From 34-65-8 sp046294735 (GTDB lineage: Bacteria; Pseudomonadota; Alphaproteobacteria; Sphingomonadales; Sphingomonadaceae), in NCBI GenBank assembly GCA_046294735.1, contig JBKBKB010000007.1:62001-126000 (forward strand): DNA of 64,000 bases, read 5' to 3'. This document shows, in pieces, positions 24,245 to 32,581 of this stretch (position 1 is its first letter; each line of letters starts with the position of its first letter). The notes under the pieces are model-generated. The model saw nothing but the letters and a program-made list of their open reading frames with translations. It ran no database searches and was not told the DNA's origin. Made by a program: the position numbers and the translations under genes.

Positions 24245-25714
24245 TCAACTGCCGCGAACGACCAGCTTAACTTTCTGACCGGCACGCAGCGTATCGTTGC
24301 TTCCCAGCCCGTTGAGCACGCGGAACCGGGTTTCCTGCGCACTGTCGAACGCCATGCGCCGGGCGAGCGAGGCGACTGTATCGCCGCTGCGCACCGTTAC
24401 GACCTGCAGCTTGCGCGGCACGACCTGTGCCGCCTCGCTGGCGCTGATTCGCCGCATCGAATTAAACATCGGCGTGAACACACCGGCACTGCCTGCCGGG
24501 GTGATTGCGGTGAAGTGATAAGCGCGGTCGCGCGCAAATTCGTAAGCGAACACCACCACGTCGACCTGACTGCCGCCGGAATTCACCCGTGCCTGGCCAT
24601 AAGCGGCGGTTATGCCATTCACCGTCGTCCGCTGAATCGTTGAAGGAGCCAACTGCTGCTCCTGCCCGCCCAGCGCAGTGAAAGCCGCCCGAATGTAGGT
24701 ATCGAGATTGCCATTGTAGGGTGCCAGCGTGAGCTGCGCCCGACCGCTTTGGCCGTTGATCGTAACCGCACGGGTTCCATTGACCATGTAGAAGCCCTGC
24801 GGCGCGCTGAACGACAGCCGCATCTCCGGGTGGATGAAGGCATTGCCTTCGATCATGCCCTGCTTGGGATCATCGCCATAGGTCATGCCGTCGACCCGGG
24901 TGAGGAAGGTATCAGCGTTGGTCTGCCCGGTTGCTGCCCCAGCCCGGGCCAGCGCGGATTGAACCCGGCTGGCCGGGTCAGGGTGAGTCGAGGCCCATTC
25001 CGGCATTCGCGCATCACGGCCCTGCAATTGCGCATCGAGGGCGTTCTGCGCAGCCAGGCTGTTCAGTACTGTGCCCATGGCGCGCGGATCATAACCGGCG
25101 CGGGTCAGGTATTGTATGCCGAGGTCGTCGGCCTGAAGCTCCTGAGTGCGCGAGAACTTCAACGTGACCAGCTGCGAGACCTGCATGGAACCGCGGGCCA
25201 GAGTGTTGCCGAGGCTGCTGTCGCCCAGCAAGACGCCAGACAGGATCGCCCCTGCGGCACCAAGCAGCGTATTGCGCTGGGCGGTCGCCTGCCGGCGCTG
25301 TGAATGCCGCGCTGCCACGTGAGCCACTTCATGGCCGAGCACGGCCGCCAGCTCCGCCTCGTTGTTCATCAGCCCGACCAGCTGGCGGGTGCTGTAGACG
25401 TAGCCGCCTGGAATGGCGAAGGCGTTGTTGACCGGGCTGTTGAGCAGGGTGACGGTAAAGTCGGTCCGAGCATTGCCGAGGCCCGACTGCATGGCGATAT
25501 TCTTGCCCACGCTTTCGACATAGGCGGCCTGCGGGCCGATGTAGGCACCGCCGAATTCATTCAACAATTGCGGATGATATTGTGCCCCCTGCTGTGCCTC
25601 GGCCTGAGTGATCGGCGTTGACGCATCAGGTATCTCTCCTCCGGGCATACAGCCAGCCAGGGCAAGACTGGCAACAGCGGTGGTGACAAGGGCTTTTGAT
25701 TTCATCGGGCGCAT
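24245..25714 (-). CDS. M48 metalloprotease lipoprotein with LysM domain
   Basis: A 489-residue envelope protease. A lipoprotein signal ends in the lipobox LAGC (Cys22). The M48 zinc motif is LGHEVAHVAARH, followed by membrane-proximal helices and the third ligand region ELQADDLG. The C-terminus has a LysM-type domain starting VVTVRSGDTVASLARR that should hold it to peptidoglycan. This resembles BepA/LoiP-type outer-membrane quality-control proteases. I chose the ATG at 25714 because GGAGGAAA lies ten bases before it. A GGAAC-N16-CGTT promoter lies 68 bases upstream, so it is probably induced by general stress. Confidence 0.92.
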   Translation of the reverse strand: MRPMKSKALVTTAVASLALAGCMPGGEIPDASTPITQAEAQQGAQYHPQLLNEFGGAYIGPQAAYVESVGKNIAMQSGLGNARTDFTVTLLNSPVNNAFAIPGGYVYSTRQLVGLMNNEAELAAVLGHEVAHVAARHSQRRQATAQRNTLLGAAGAILSGVLLGDSSLGNTLARGSMQVSQLVTLKFSRTQELQADDLGIQYLTRAGYDPRAMGTVLNSLAAQNALDAQLQGRDARMPEWASTHPDPASRVQSALARAGAATGQTNADTFLTRVDGMTYGDDPKQGMIEGNAFIHPEMRLSFSAPQGFYMVNGTRAVTINGQSGRAQLTLAPYNGNLDTYIRAAFTALGGQEQQLAPSTIQRTTVNGITAAYGQARVNSGGSQVDVVVFAYEFARDRAYHFTAITPAGSAGVFTPMFNSMRRISASEAAQVVPRKLQVVTVRSGDTVASLARRMAFDSAQETRFRVLNGLGSNDTLRAGQKVKLVVRGS

Positions 25715-25781
25715 CAATAGGTTTCCTCCAGCCAGAGCGGCCCCACCTCGCCGCGCGTAGACGCTTATGTATATCCGCACG

Positions 25782-25806
25782 AACGATCTCGTGCGAGACC
25801 GGTTCC
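25782..25806 (-). promoter_or_regulatory. General-stress (EcfG-type) sigma promoter
   Basis: On the minus strand GGAAC (25802-25806) and CGTT (25782-25785) are separated by exactly 16 bases, matching the EcfG consensus. It lies upstream of the M48-LysM lipoprotein and is the second such site in the window with the same spacing. Confidence 0.78.
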
Positions 25807-25837
25807 GCCTTTGAGCAGTCTGGCCAACTGTGTGATC

Positions 25838-26785
25838 CTAGAACGTGCCGATTCGCAGGAACCGGTCTTCCCGCATCGCGCGCAGATCGGCCGGATCGCG
25901 GCCTGCCAGCTGGTCAAGTTCCTCCCCCAGCGCCTTGGCCAGGGATTGCGCGGTTGCCACGGGGTTGCGGTGCGCCCCGCCAGCAGGTTCGCCCACGATC
26001 CGGTCGATCACGCCCAGCTTTAGCAGGTGCTGAGCCGTCACTTTCATGGCCTCTGCAGCATCGGGTGCCTTTTCAGCCGTACGCCACAGGATCGAAGCGC
26101 ACCCCTCGGGCGAAATGACCGAATAGACGGCATGCTCCAGCATCAGCACCCGTTCAGCGCTGGCGAGCGCTACCGCGCCGCCCGAGCCGCCTTCGCCGAC
26201 AATCGTCGCCACCATCGGGACCGGCAGGGCCAGGCAGGCTTCGGTCGACCGGGCAATCGCTTCGGCCTGGCCGCGCTCCTCCGCTTCCACGCCGGGAAAC
26301 GCGCCCGATGTATCGACCAGGGTCACCACCGGCAGGCCGAATCGCCCGGCCAGCTCCATCAGACGGATCGCCTTGCGGTAGCCTTCCGGCTTCCCCATGC
26401 CGAAATTGTGGCGCAGCCGGCTCTCGGTGTCGTTGCCTTTCTCGTGCCCGATCAGGACCACGCGGCGTTGGCCAAGCAGGGCAAAGCCGCCCATGATCGC
26501 TTCATCCTCGCCGTAGTAGCGATCACCGCCCAGCGGGATGAACTCATCAAACGCGTGTTCGACGAAGTCACGGAAGTGCGGCCGCACCGGATGACGTGCG
26601 ACCTGCGTCTTCTGCCACGGCGACAGCGAGGCATAGGTGCTGGCCAGCAGGTCTGCGCTTTTCTGCTCAAGCCGGGCGATCTCGGCGGAGATGTCGACAT
26701 CGTCGTGATTGGCAGCGGCGCGCAGTTCGGCGATCCGCGCATCGAGCTGGGCGACCGGCTTCTCGAATTCGAGATAGGAAATCAT
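25838..26785 (-). CDS. accA: Acetyl-CoA carboxylase carboxyltransferase subunit alpha
   Basis: AccA forms with AccD the carboxyltransferase that makes malonyl-CoA for fatty-acid synthesis. At 315 residues it has the normal length and begins MISYLEFEKPV with the N-terminal helical segment. Conserved carboxyltransferase stretches include PVVTLVDTSGAFPGVEAEERGQAEAIARS and GEGGSGGAVALASAERVLMLEHAVYSVISPEGCASILWR. It follows xerD by 9 bases on the same strand. AccD and the biotin carrier are not in the window. Confidence 0.97.
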   Translation of the reverse strand: MISYLEFEKPVAQLDARIAELRAAANHDDVDISAEIARLEQKSADLLASTYASLSPWQKTQVARHPVRPHFRDFVEHAFDEFIPLGGDRYYGEDEAIMGGFALLGQRRVVLIGHEKGNDTESRLRHNFGMGKPEGYRKAIRLMELAGRFGLPVVTLVDTSGAFPGVEAEERGQAEAIARSTEACLALPVPMVATIVGEGGSGGAVALASAERVLMLEHAVYSVISPEGCASILWRTAEKAPDAAEAMKVTAQHLLKLGVIDRIVGEPAGGAHRNPVATAQSLAKALGEELDQLAGRDPADLRAMREDRFLRIGTF

Positions 26786-26794
26786 CCCACCCCG

Positions 26795-27673
26795 CTAGTC
26801 GCGCCGACGCTTCTCTGCAAGCGGATGCCGTTCGTTGACCAGCGCAACCAGCCGCGCCGCATCGACATGGGTGTAGATTTGCGTGGTGACAATATCGGCA
26901 TGGCCAAGCAGGGTCTGAAGCACACGCAGATCCGCGCCGCCCTCCAGCAAGTGTGTGGCGAAGGCATGTCGCAGGACATGCGGGCTGACCGTTTCAGGTG
27001 CCAGCCCCGCCCGCACCGCCAATTCCTTGAGCAACTGGAACAACCGTACGCGGGTCAGATGCCCGCGGCGCGAAGGGAACAGATATGTCGACCCGGATGG
27101 CCGCAGCGCCAACCAGCGCGACAGAGCCAGCCTGGCCCGGGTGCTGACCGGCACCATCCGCGCCATGCCGCCCTTACCGGTTACGGTGAGAAAAGGTGCA
27201 TCACGCGGCACCGCGGAGAGCGGCAGGGACACCAGCTCCGTCGCCCGCAGTCCGGAACCATACAGCAGTTCCAGAAAAGCCAGCAACCGGACGGCTGCAG
27301 GCGAATCAGCCCGTGCTTCCTGCTCGGCCTGCGCGAACAGGCGCTCGATCGCGCCGTGCGACATGACCTTGGGCAATCGCCGCCGGTTTGCGGGACGTGG
27401 CAGCGCGGTCGAAGGATCATCATCGCGCCAACCTTCATCCGCCGCAAAGGCGTAGAACTGACGCAGGGCAGAGGCTTTGCGGGCGACAGAACTCGAAGCC
27501 AGGCTGGCCCAGACCAAGCCCAGCTTTTCCAGATCAGCCCGGGTTGCAGCAACGAGCGGGCCGATCGCCTCCTCGGCACCCTCCAGATCACGGCGATAGG
27601 CCGCCAAGGTATTCGGCGCAGCACCCCGCTCAGCTGCGATCATGGCGAGAAAGGCACCGATGCCGTCGCTCAT
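26795..27673 (-). CDS. xerD: Tyrosine recombinase XerD
   Basis: XerD resolves chromosome dimers at dif with XerC under FtsK control. The 292-residue protein has an N-terminal SAM-like core-binding domain and all catalytic residues: Arg in GLRATELVSL, Lys in TGKGGMARMVPV, HVLRHAFATHLL (His and Arg), the second His in LLGHADI, and the nucleophile in QIYTHVD. The context (single-copy, next to accA, no att sites or phage genes) points to the housekeeping enzyme and not an integrase. It ends 9 bases before accA. Confidence 0.93.
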   Translation of the reverse strand: MSDGIGAFLAMIAAERGAAPNTLAAYRRDLEGAEEAIGPLVAATRADLEKLGLVWASLASSSVARKASALRQFYAFAADEGWRDDDPSTALPRPANRRRLPKVMSHGAIERLFAQAEQEARADSPAAVRLLAFLELLYGSGLRATELVSLPLSAVPRDAPFLTVTGKGGMARMVPVSTRARLALSRWLALRPSGSTYLFPSRRGHLTRVRLFQLLKELAVRAGLAPETVSPHVLRHAFATHLLEGGADLRVLQTLLGHADIVTTQIYTHVDAARLVALVNERHPLAEKRRRD

Positions 27674-27686
27674 GCAGCCCCGTGCA

Positions 27687-29537
27687 TCAGCCGCGCGCTA
27701 CCGCCTCCGCCGCGATCATCCTCGCCTCGGCTGACAAGCCGACCCGGTTGAGCGCGGAGACGATTTGATAAAGGTGGCGGGGAGTCATCCGGTCCCAGCT
27801 GCTGCCCTGCATCCCGACTCCGGCGAGGAATGCCACCAGCGCCGGATTGCCGACATCGGCGGCCTGGTCGATCAGCGTGCTCCAGCGGGTGCTGCGCTCG
27901 AAATCGGTGCCGAGGTCAGCCGCCAATCCGGCCACCGCCCCCGGCTCGATCCGCCCCAGGCCAGCCAGGCCCGCGAGCAGGAAGGCAGACTTGCGCTGTC
28001 CAACACTGTCGTCGTTGCCCCGGAAGGCATCGAACTGGCCGGAACTGACCGGCGTGTTGCGGTTGGGCTGTGCAAAGACCAGCAGCGCCCAGCCTTCGCT
28101 GCCCTGCGGCAATATGCTGGCCCAGCGCAGGGCATCGCGCTCGAACCCGGCAGACAGCATTGACACGATCAGCATCGCCGCATCGTCGCGCAAATCCTCG
28201 CTCGGTTCCAGCCGGGCAGTGGCATAGGCGGTCAGTACCTGCCGCCCGTAATCCGGCTCGGCCCCGCCCCACACGTCCTTGATCGCTGCGACCCGCTGCG
28301 CAGGATCGGCCAGGACATAGGCATCGCGCAGCCGCGCAGCGATGCGCGCGCTGTCCCCGCCTGTCTCCCCGCGGGCTCGCAGCTGAGCCAGCAGGTCAAC
28401 ATAGGCAGCAGAAGACAGGATGCCCTCACGCGCCGCGCGATCAGCCGCACCGGCCCGCTGCGCCAGCGGCAGCATGGGCGATGTCGCAGCCATCCGCTGC
28501 AGGACCGGTGACGGATTGGCCAGCAGGGGCTCGGGAATGGAGGCGCCCACGGCACTGGCAAGAGCAAAACGCCAGGGTGTCAGCCGTTCGACATTATCCC
28601 ATTCAAGATTGACCGCCCGCCGCCCGGCACCTGCCGCCCCGGCATATCGCTGGGCCAGCAGGACATCGATTGGCTCGGCTGCCCCGCGCGACAGCATCCG
28701 GCTCAGATCGCTGCCAGCCCGCGCGCCTTGCCCGGCGAAGGCAGCGCAGATCGACCTGACCATTTCCCACTGCGCGTCTTCCCGCGCATGGCTGCCCACC
28801 TGGACACGCGGGCAAATACCAACGATGTCGGTACTGTGGAGATAGGCATCGAACGCTGCATCGGTCAGCGGGCCATTCCAGTTGCCGGTATCGACATCCT
28901 GCGCCAGCGCCCGCGCCACGCCCCATTCACCCATCGCATTGAGCGTCGCCACCCGCAGGGCGGCAAACTCTGCCGGGTCCATGCCCGCCGGAGCCTCAAG
29001 CCGGCTGGCCAGCGCGCGGCGGAGCAGGATATGGCCCCAGCGCGACACCAGTGGGCGCTTCGTCCCGGCAAGGGCAGCGCGCACGATCGAGGCAGGCTGG
29101 TTGGCCAGCGAGGCAGTCGGCAAGCCGCCTTCGCTCATGTCGAGCACGCCGACCCGCTCCATCGACCGGCGGGCGGCGACCGGCATGTCGAACTTTGGCT
29201 TGAGGCCGAGCAGCTCGTCCAGTTTGTCGTTGTCCAGCTTCTCCAGCTCGTCCAGCGAAGGCAGGTTACCGGGGATGGCCGACGACGGGATCGAAACCGG
29301 CGGAGGCGCCGTCCCCCCGGGCAAAGGCTGGATCACCGGGGTGCCGGGTGCCGGCTGGGCCGTTACCGATCCCGGCTGAGCGGGCTGGGGTTGGGGCCGC
29401 GGTGCCGCAGTTGCCGTGGGTGCAGGGGCGGGATCGTCGAACCCGGGCGGCAGGAGCGATTCGGGGCGCTGCTGCGCCGTCACCAGCGTGGAAGATAGCG
29501 CCAGGGCAGCGCCGCCGATCAGCCAGCCGCGCTTCAT
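27687..29537 (-). CDS. Unknown 616-residue secreted helical protein
   Basis: I do not recognise a named family. An N-terminal signal peptide (MKRGWLIGGAALALSSTLVTA) is followed by a Pro/Ala/Gln-rich linker to about residue 90. A long Ala/Leu/Arg-rich region of about 500 residues then looks like alpha-helical repeats of TPR or similar type, with two cysteines (GICPRV and SICAAF). It is probably periplasmic. The ATG overlaps the stop of an upstream 45-residue membrane peptide (ATGA), so they are likely co-made. It lies 13 bases before xerD and is back to back with aroK. Confidence 0.85.
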   Translation of the reverse strand: MKRGWLIGGAALALSSTLVTAQQRPESLLPPGFDDPAPAPTATAAPRPQPQPAQPGSVTAQPAPGTPVIQPLPGGTAPPPVSIPSSAIPGNLPSLDELEKLDNDKLDELLGLKPKFDMPVAARRSMERVGVLDMSEGGLPTASLANQPASIVRAALAGTKRPLVSRWGHILLRRALASRLEAPAGMDPAEFAALRVATLNAMGEWGVARALAQDVDTGNWNGPLTDAAFDAYLHSTDIVGICPRVQVGSHAREDAQWEMVRSICAAFAGQGARAGSDLSRMLSRGAAEPIDVLLAQRYAGAAGAGRRAVNLEWDNVERLTPWRFALASAVGASIPEPLLANPSPVLQRMAATSPMLPLAQRAGAADRAAREGILSSAAYVDLLAQLRARGETGGDSARIAARLRDAYVLADPAQRVAAIKDVWGGAEPDYGRQVLTAYATARLEPSEDLRDDAAMLIVSMLSAGFERDALRWASILPQGSEGWALLVFAQPNRNTPVSSGQFDAFRGNDDSVGQRKSAFLLAGLAGLGRIEPGAVAGLAADLGTDFERSTRWSTLIDQAADVGNPALVAFLAGVGMQGSSWDRMTPRHLYQIVSALNRVGLSAEARMIAAEAVARG

Positions 29538-29671
29538 TGCCCGCTCTCCGGCACCGCCACCGGCTGCACGATCGGCCGCAGGGCCTGTTCGCCGCCGTCT
29601 ACCCAGGCATAGAGCAGCACCAGCAGCACCAGCCCGGCCCCGGTCAATCCGATCCTGCGCGATTTCGTCAA
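29534..29671 (-). CDS. 45-residue single-pass membrane peptide
   Basis: A short protein beginning LTKSRRIGLTGAGLVLLVLL, so a positively charged N-terminus then one membrane helix, ending in EQALRPIVQPVAVPESGQ. The best start is the TTG at 29669-29671, preceded by GGGGAT; the longer frame is antisense to aroK. The stop overlaps the ATG of the 616-residue secreted protein (ATGA), which is the main reason to accept it as real. Orientation is probably N-terminus in, C-terminus outside, the same side as the secreted partner. Function unknown. Confidence 0.6.
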   Translation of the reverse strand: MTKSRRIGLTGAGLVLLVLLYAWVDGGEQALRPIVQPVAVPESGQ

Positions 29672-29756
29672 AGCGGCGATCCCCAGTATTGTAGCAAACG
29701 ACGCCAATGGCGCCGGTGGTTGCGCCGCGTCTAGCGCATCTATAGGCGCTGCATCA

Positions 29757-30341
29757 ATGACCCAGCCGCCGCAAGCCCCATCCGCCGATCGGCCGACCGA
29801 GCAAAGCATTGCCGCACTGGTTCGGCGGCTGGACCGGCCGGTCGTTTTGGTCGGCCTGATGGGTGCCGGCAAATCGACGGTCGGACGCAAGCTGGCCACG
29901 CTGCTGCACCGCTCCTTCGTGGACGCAGACGCAGAAGTCGAGAGAGCCGCTCAGATGACCATCGCGGAAATCTTTGCCGAGTTCGGCGAGGACTATTTCC
30001 GCGATGGCGAACGCCGGGTCATCGCCCGGCTGATGCAGGAAGGACATGGCGTCATCGCGACCGGCGGCGGCGCATTTGTCAACGATCAGACCCGTGCGTT
30101 GATCCTAGAGCAAGGAATTGCGGTGTGGATCGATTGCCCGGTGGACACACTGGTACTTCGCACCGCCCGAAAGAACACCCGGCCCCTGCTGCGCCAGGGC
30201 GATCCCAGGGAAATTCTTACCCGCCTGCACGCCGAGCGGCAGCAGTTCTATGCCCAGGCCCCCATTCGCGTGACCAGCGAGCAGGGCCCCCAAAGCGAGA
30301 CCGCACTCGCCATCATCGGAGCAATCGACCAATGGCTGTAA
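29757..30341 (+). CDS. aroK: Shikimate kinase
   Basis: AroK phosphorylates shikimate at the 3-hydroxyl in aromatic amino-acid synthesis. The 194-residue protein carries the P-loop GLMGAGKSTVGR, the substrate-binding FVDADAEVE (Asp pair), FRDGERRVI, the GGGAFV motif, and the lid arginines in TRPLLR. The N-terminus is about 25 residues longer than E. coli AroK, which is common in alphaproteobacteria. Its stop overlaps the aroB start by 10 bases, giving the classic aroK-aroB pair. Confidence 0.96.
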   Translation: MTQPPQAPSADRPTEQSIAALVRRLDRPVVLVGLMGAGKSTVGRKLATLLHRSFVDADAEVERAAQMTIAEIFAEFGEDYFRDGERRVIARLMQEGHGVIATGGGAFVNDQTRALILEQGIAVWIDCPVDTLVLRTARKNTRPLLRQGDPREILTRLHAERQQFYAQAPIRVTSEQGPQSETALAIIGAIDQWL

Positions 30342-31438
30342 TTCCCGTTATGCTGGCCGGGCGCTCCTATGAGGTGCGCGTGGCGCGGGGCCTGATCGGC
30401 AACGTGGCGCAGGAAGCGCAGGCCTTTGCCCGCAAAGGTCGGGTGGCCGTTGTGGCAGATGCCAATGCCCGACGTTTTCATGGCGCAGCGCTGGAGACCT
30501 CGTTCGTGAGCGCCAATGTGGCTGTGGATTGGTTTGAACTCATACCCGGCGAAGGGGCCAAGAGCTGGGATGGCGTGCGCGAACTGGTGGAGTGGTTGCT
30601 GGAACGCGAGATCGAGCGCGGCGATCATGTGTTTGCCTTGGGCGGCGGGGTTGCCGGCGATCTGACCGGCTTTGCCTGCGCCATCCTCAAGCGCGGCTGC
30701 GGCTTCGTGCAGATCCCCACCACCCTGCTGGCTCAGGTCGATTCGAGCGTCGGCGGAAAGACCGCGATCAACACGCCAGCGGGCAAGAACCTGGTCGGCG
30801 CATTCCACCAACCGTCACTGGTGCTGGCGGACCTGGCGGCCCTCGACACCCTGCCCGACCGCGAGATGCGCGCCGGTTACGCTGAGGTCATCAAATACGG
30901 CATCCTCGGCGATGCAGCGTTTTTTGACTGGCTTGCCGATAACGGCGCAGCGGTGCTGGCGCGCGATCCGACGGCGCTCGAACATGCCGTTGCCACCAGC
31001 GTTGCGGCCAAGGCCCGGATCGTGGCGGAGGACGAGCGCGAGACCACCGGGGCCCGCGCGCTGCTCAACCTCGGGCACACATTCGGCCATGCTCTGGAGG
31101 CGGAAACCGGCTTTTCCGACCGCCTGCTGCATGGCGAAGGCGTAGCGCTGGGGATGGTACTGGCGGCGCGCTATTCCGTGCGGCGCGAGTTGATCACCGC
31201 AGCCGATGCAGAGCGGATTGCGCAGGCGATTGCCGCCGTAGGCCTGCCCGCCAGCCTCGCAGCGCTCGGCCTTGACTGTGACGGCATGCGCCTTGCCGAC
31301 CACATGCGCCACGACAAGAAGATGGATGCTGGCACCCTGCCCTTTATCCTGCTGCGCGGCGTGGGAGATGCGTTCCTTGCCCGCGATGTCGAACTGGCCG
31401 ATGTTGCCGCCTTTCTGGACGAGCAGTTAAAGGGATAA
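30332..31438 (+). CDS. aroB: 3-dehydroquinate synthase
   Basis: AroB turns DAHP into 3-dehydroquinate, the second step of the shikimate pathway, using NAD and a divalent metal. The 368-residue protein has the NAD-binding GGGVAGDLTGFACAILKRG and the conserved IPTTLLAQVDSSVGGKTAIN with the metal-site residues. It also has GYAEVIKYGILGD and NLGHTFGHALE with the zinc-ligand histidines. The start at ATG 30332 overlaps aroK. It is followed after 4 bases by a cyclase-family gene. Confidence 0.97.
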   Translation: MAVIPVMLAGRSYEVRVARGLIGNVAQEAQAFARKGRVAVVADANARRFHGAALETSFVSANVAVDWFELIPGEGAKSWDGVRELVEWLLEREIERGDHVFALGGGVAGDLTGFACAILKRGCGFVQIPTTLLAQVDSSVGGKTAINTPAGKNLVGAFHQPSLVLADLAALDTLPDREMRAGYAEVIKYGILGDAAFFDWLADNGAAVLARDPTALEHAVATSVAAKARIVAEDERETTGARALLNLGHTFGHALEAETGFSDRLLHGEGVALGMVLAARYSVRRELITAADAERIAQAIAAVGLPASLAALGLDCDGMRLADHMRHDKKMDAGTLPFILLRGVGDAFLARDVELADVAAFLDEQLKG

Positions 31439-31442
31439 TTGC

Positions 31443-32213
31443 ATGACCCGGTTCATCGACCTGTCGATCCCGATCACCAACGATGTCGTCTCCGACCCCG
31501 AGGTGATGCGGCCCAAGGTCACCTACATGACCCACGAAAGCACGTGGGCGCAGATCGCCATGTTCTTTCCCGGTCTGGAGCAAGCCGATTTGCCCGATGG
31601 CGAAGGCTGGGCAGTCGAATTCGTCGAGCTATCAACCCACAACGGCACCCACATGGATGCACCATGGCATTACCATTCAACCACGGATTCGGGCGCGACC
31701 CCTGCCCCCAGCATTGACGAGGCGCCGCTCGACCGGTTTTTTCGTCCCGGGGTGAAGCTCGATTTCAGCCACCTCCCACATGGCCATGTGGTGAGCGCGG
31801 CTGAGGTTAAGGCCGAGCTGGCGCGGATCGACTACACGCTGCAACCGCTCGATATCGTGCTGGTCCAGTCGGGCGCAGTCTACGGGACGGACAATTTCAC
31901 CGACCAGGGTGTCGGGCTTGGTGCGGACGCGACGCTGTGGCTGACCGCACGCGGCATCGAAGTGGTCGGTACTGACGCATGGAGCTGGGACGCGCCGTTC
32001 AGCCACACCGCAAAGCGCTGGGCGGAGACCCGCGACCCGTCGATCATCTGGGAAGGCCACAAGGCCGGGCGCATCCGCCCCTATTACCAGATCGAGAAGC
32101 TGACGAACCTCGCTGCCCTGCCCCCGCACGGCTTCACCGTAAGCTGCTTCCCGGTCAAGATCGACCGGGCGAGCGCGGGGTGGATCAGGGCGGTGGCGCT
32201 GGTGGAGGATTAG
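31443..32213 (+). CDS. Cyclase-family metal hydrolase (kynurenine formamidase-like)
   Basis: A 256-residue member of the cyclase family (PF04199) that includes KynB kynurenine formamidases and isatin hydrolases. The metal-binding signature HNGTHMDAPWHY is present near residue 68, as is a late GTDAWSWD segment typical of the family. The substrate cannot be named from sequence. It follows aroB by 4 bases with AAAGGGA as ribosome-binding site, so it is likely in the aroK-aroB transcript; a tie to aromatic metabolism is inference. Its TAG stop overlaps the TAA stop of csaA in TTAG. Confidence 0.85.
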   Translation: MTRFIDLSIPITNDVVSDPEVMRPKVTYMTHESTWAQIAMFFPGLEQADLPDGEGWAVEFVELSTHNGTHMDAPWHYHSTTDSGATPAPSIDEAPLDRFFRPGVKLDFSHLPHGHVVSAAEVKAELARIDYTLQPLDIVLVQSGAVYGTDNFTDQGVGLGADATLWLTARGIEVVGTDAWSWDAPFSHTAKRWAETRDPSIIWEGHKAGRIRPYYQIEKLTNLAALPPHGFTVSCFPVKIDRASAGWIRAVALVED

Positions 32214-32581
32214 AACAACCGCGAGCCGTCCGGCACTTTCACGTCCGGCGCAAACAGCACCACTTCGCCCGCAGCATCGGCAAAGCCCAGCGTCAGCACT
32301 TCCGAGATCGCCGGGCCGATCTGGCGCGGGGGGAAATTGACCACCGCCGCCACCTGCCGTCCGACCAGCTCGTCAATATGGTAATTGGCCGCGATCTGGG
32401 CGCAGCTCTTCTTTTCACCGATCACCGGGCTGAAGCCGATCCGCAGCCGGTAACTCGGCTTGCGCGCCTCGGGGAACTCTACTGCCGCCACGATCGTCCC
32501 GATGCGGATGTCGACGGCGAGGAAATCTTTGAAAGTGATTTCCTCGCCCGCCGGTGCATCGGGGTTGTGATTCACGTGCAT
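32210..32581 (-). CDS. csaA: tRNA-binding domain protein CsaA
   Basis: A 123-residue protein that is one EMAP/Trbp-type OB-fold, starting TFKDFLAVDIRIGTIVAAVEFPEARKPSY and continuing with IAANYHIDELVGRQVAAVVNFPPRQIG. CsaA homologues bind tRNA and have been reported to act as export-related chaperones in Bacillus. The ATG overlaps the pccA stop by one base (TAATG). It is the last gene of the propionyl-CoA operon and converges with the cyclase gene with overlapping stops. Confidence 0.93.
   Translation of the reverse strand: MHVNHNPDAPAGEEITFKDFLAVDIRIGTIVAAVEFPEARKPSYRLRIGFSPVIGEKKSCAQIAANYHIDELVGRQVAAVVNFPPRQIGPAISEVLTLGFADAAGEVVLFAPDVKVPDGSRLF

Noticed and set aside
26795..27673. XerD-like gene as sign of a genomic island
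   Set aside because: Housekeeping XerD features, neighbours are core genes, and there are no att repeats or cargo.
26027..27751. A 574-codon plus-strand frame opposite accA and xerD
   Set aside because: It spans two real genes and their junction, so it is a by-product of high GC content.
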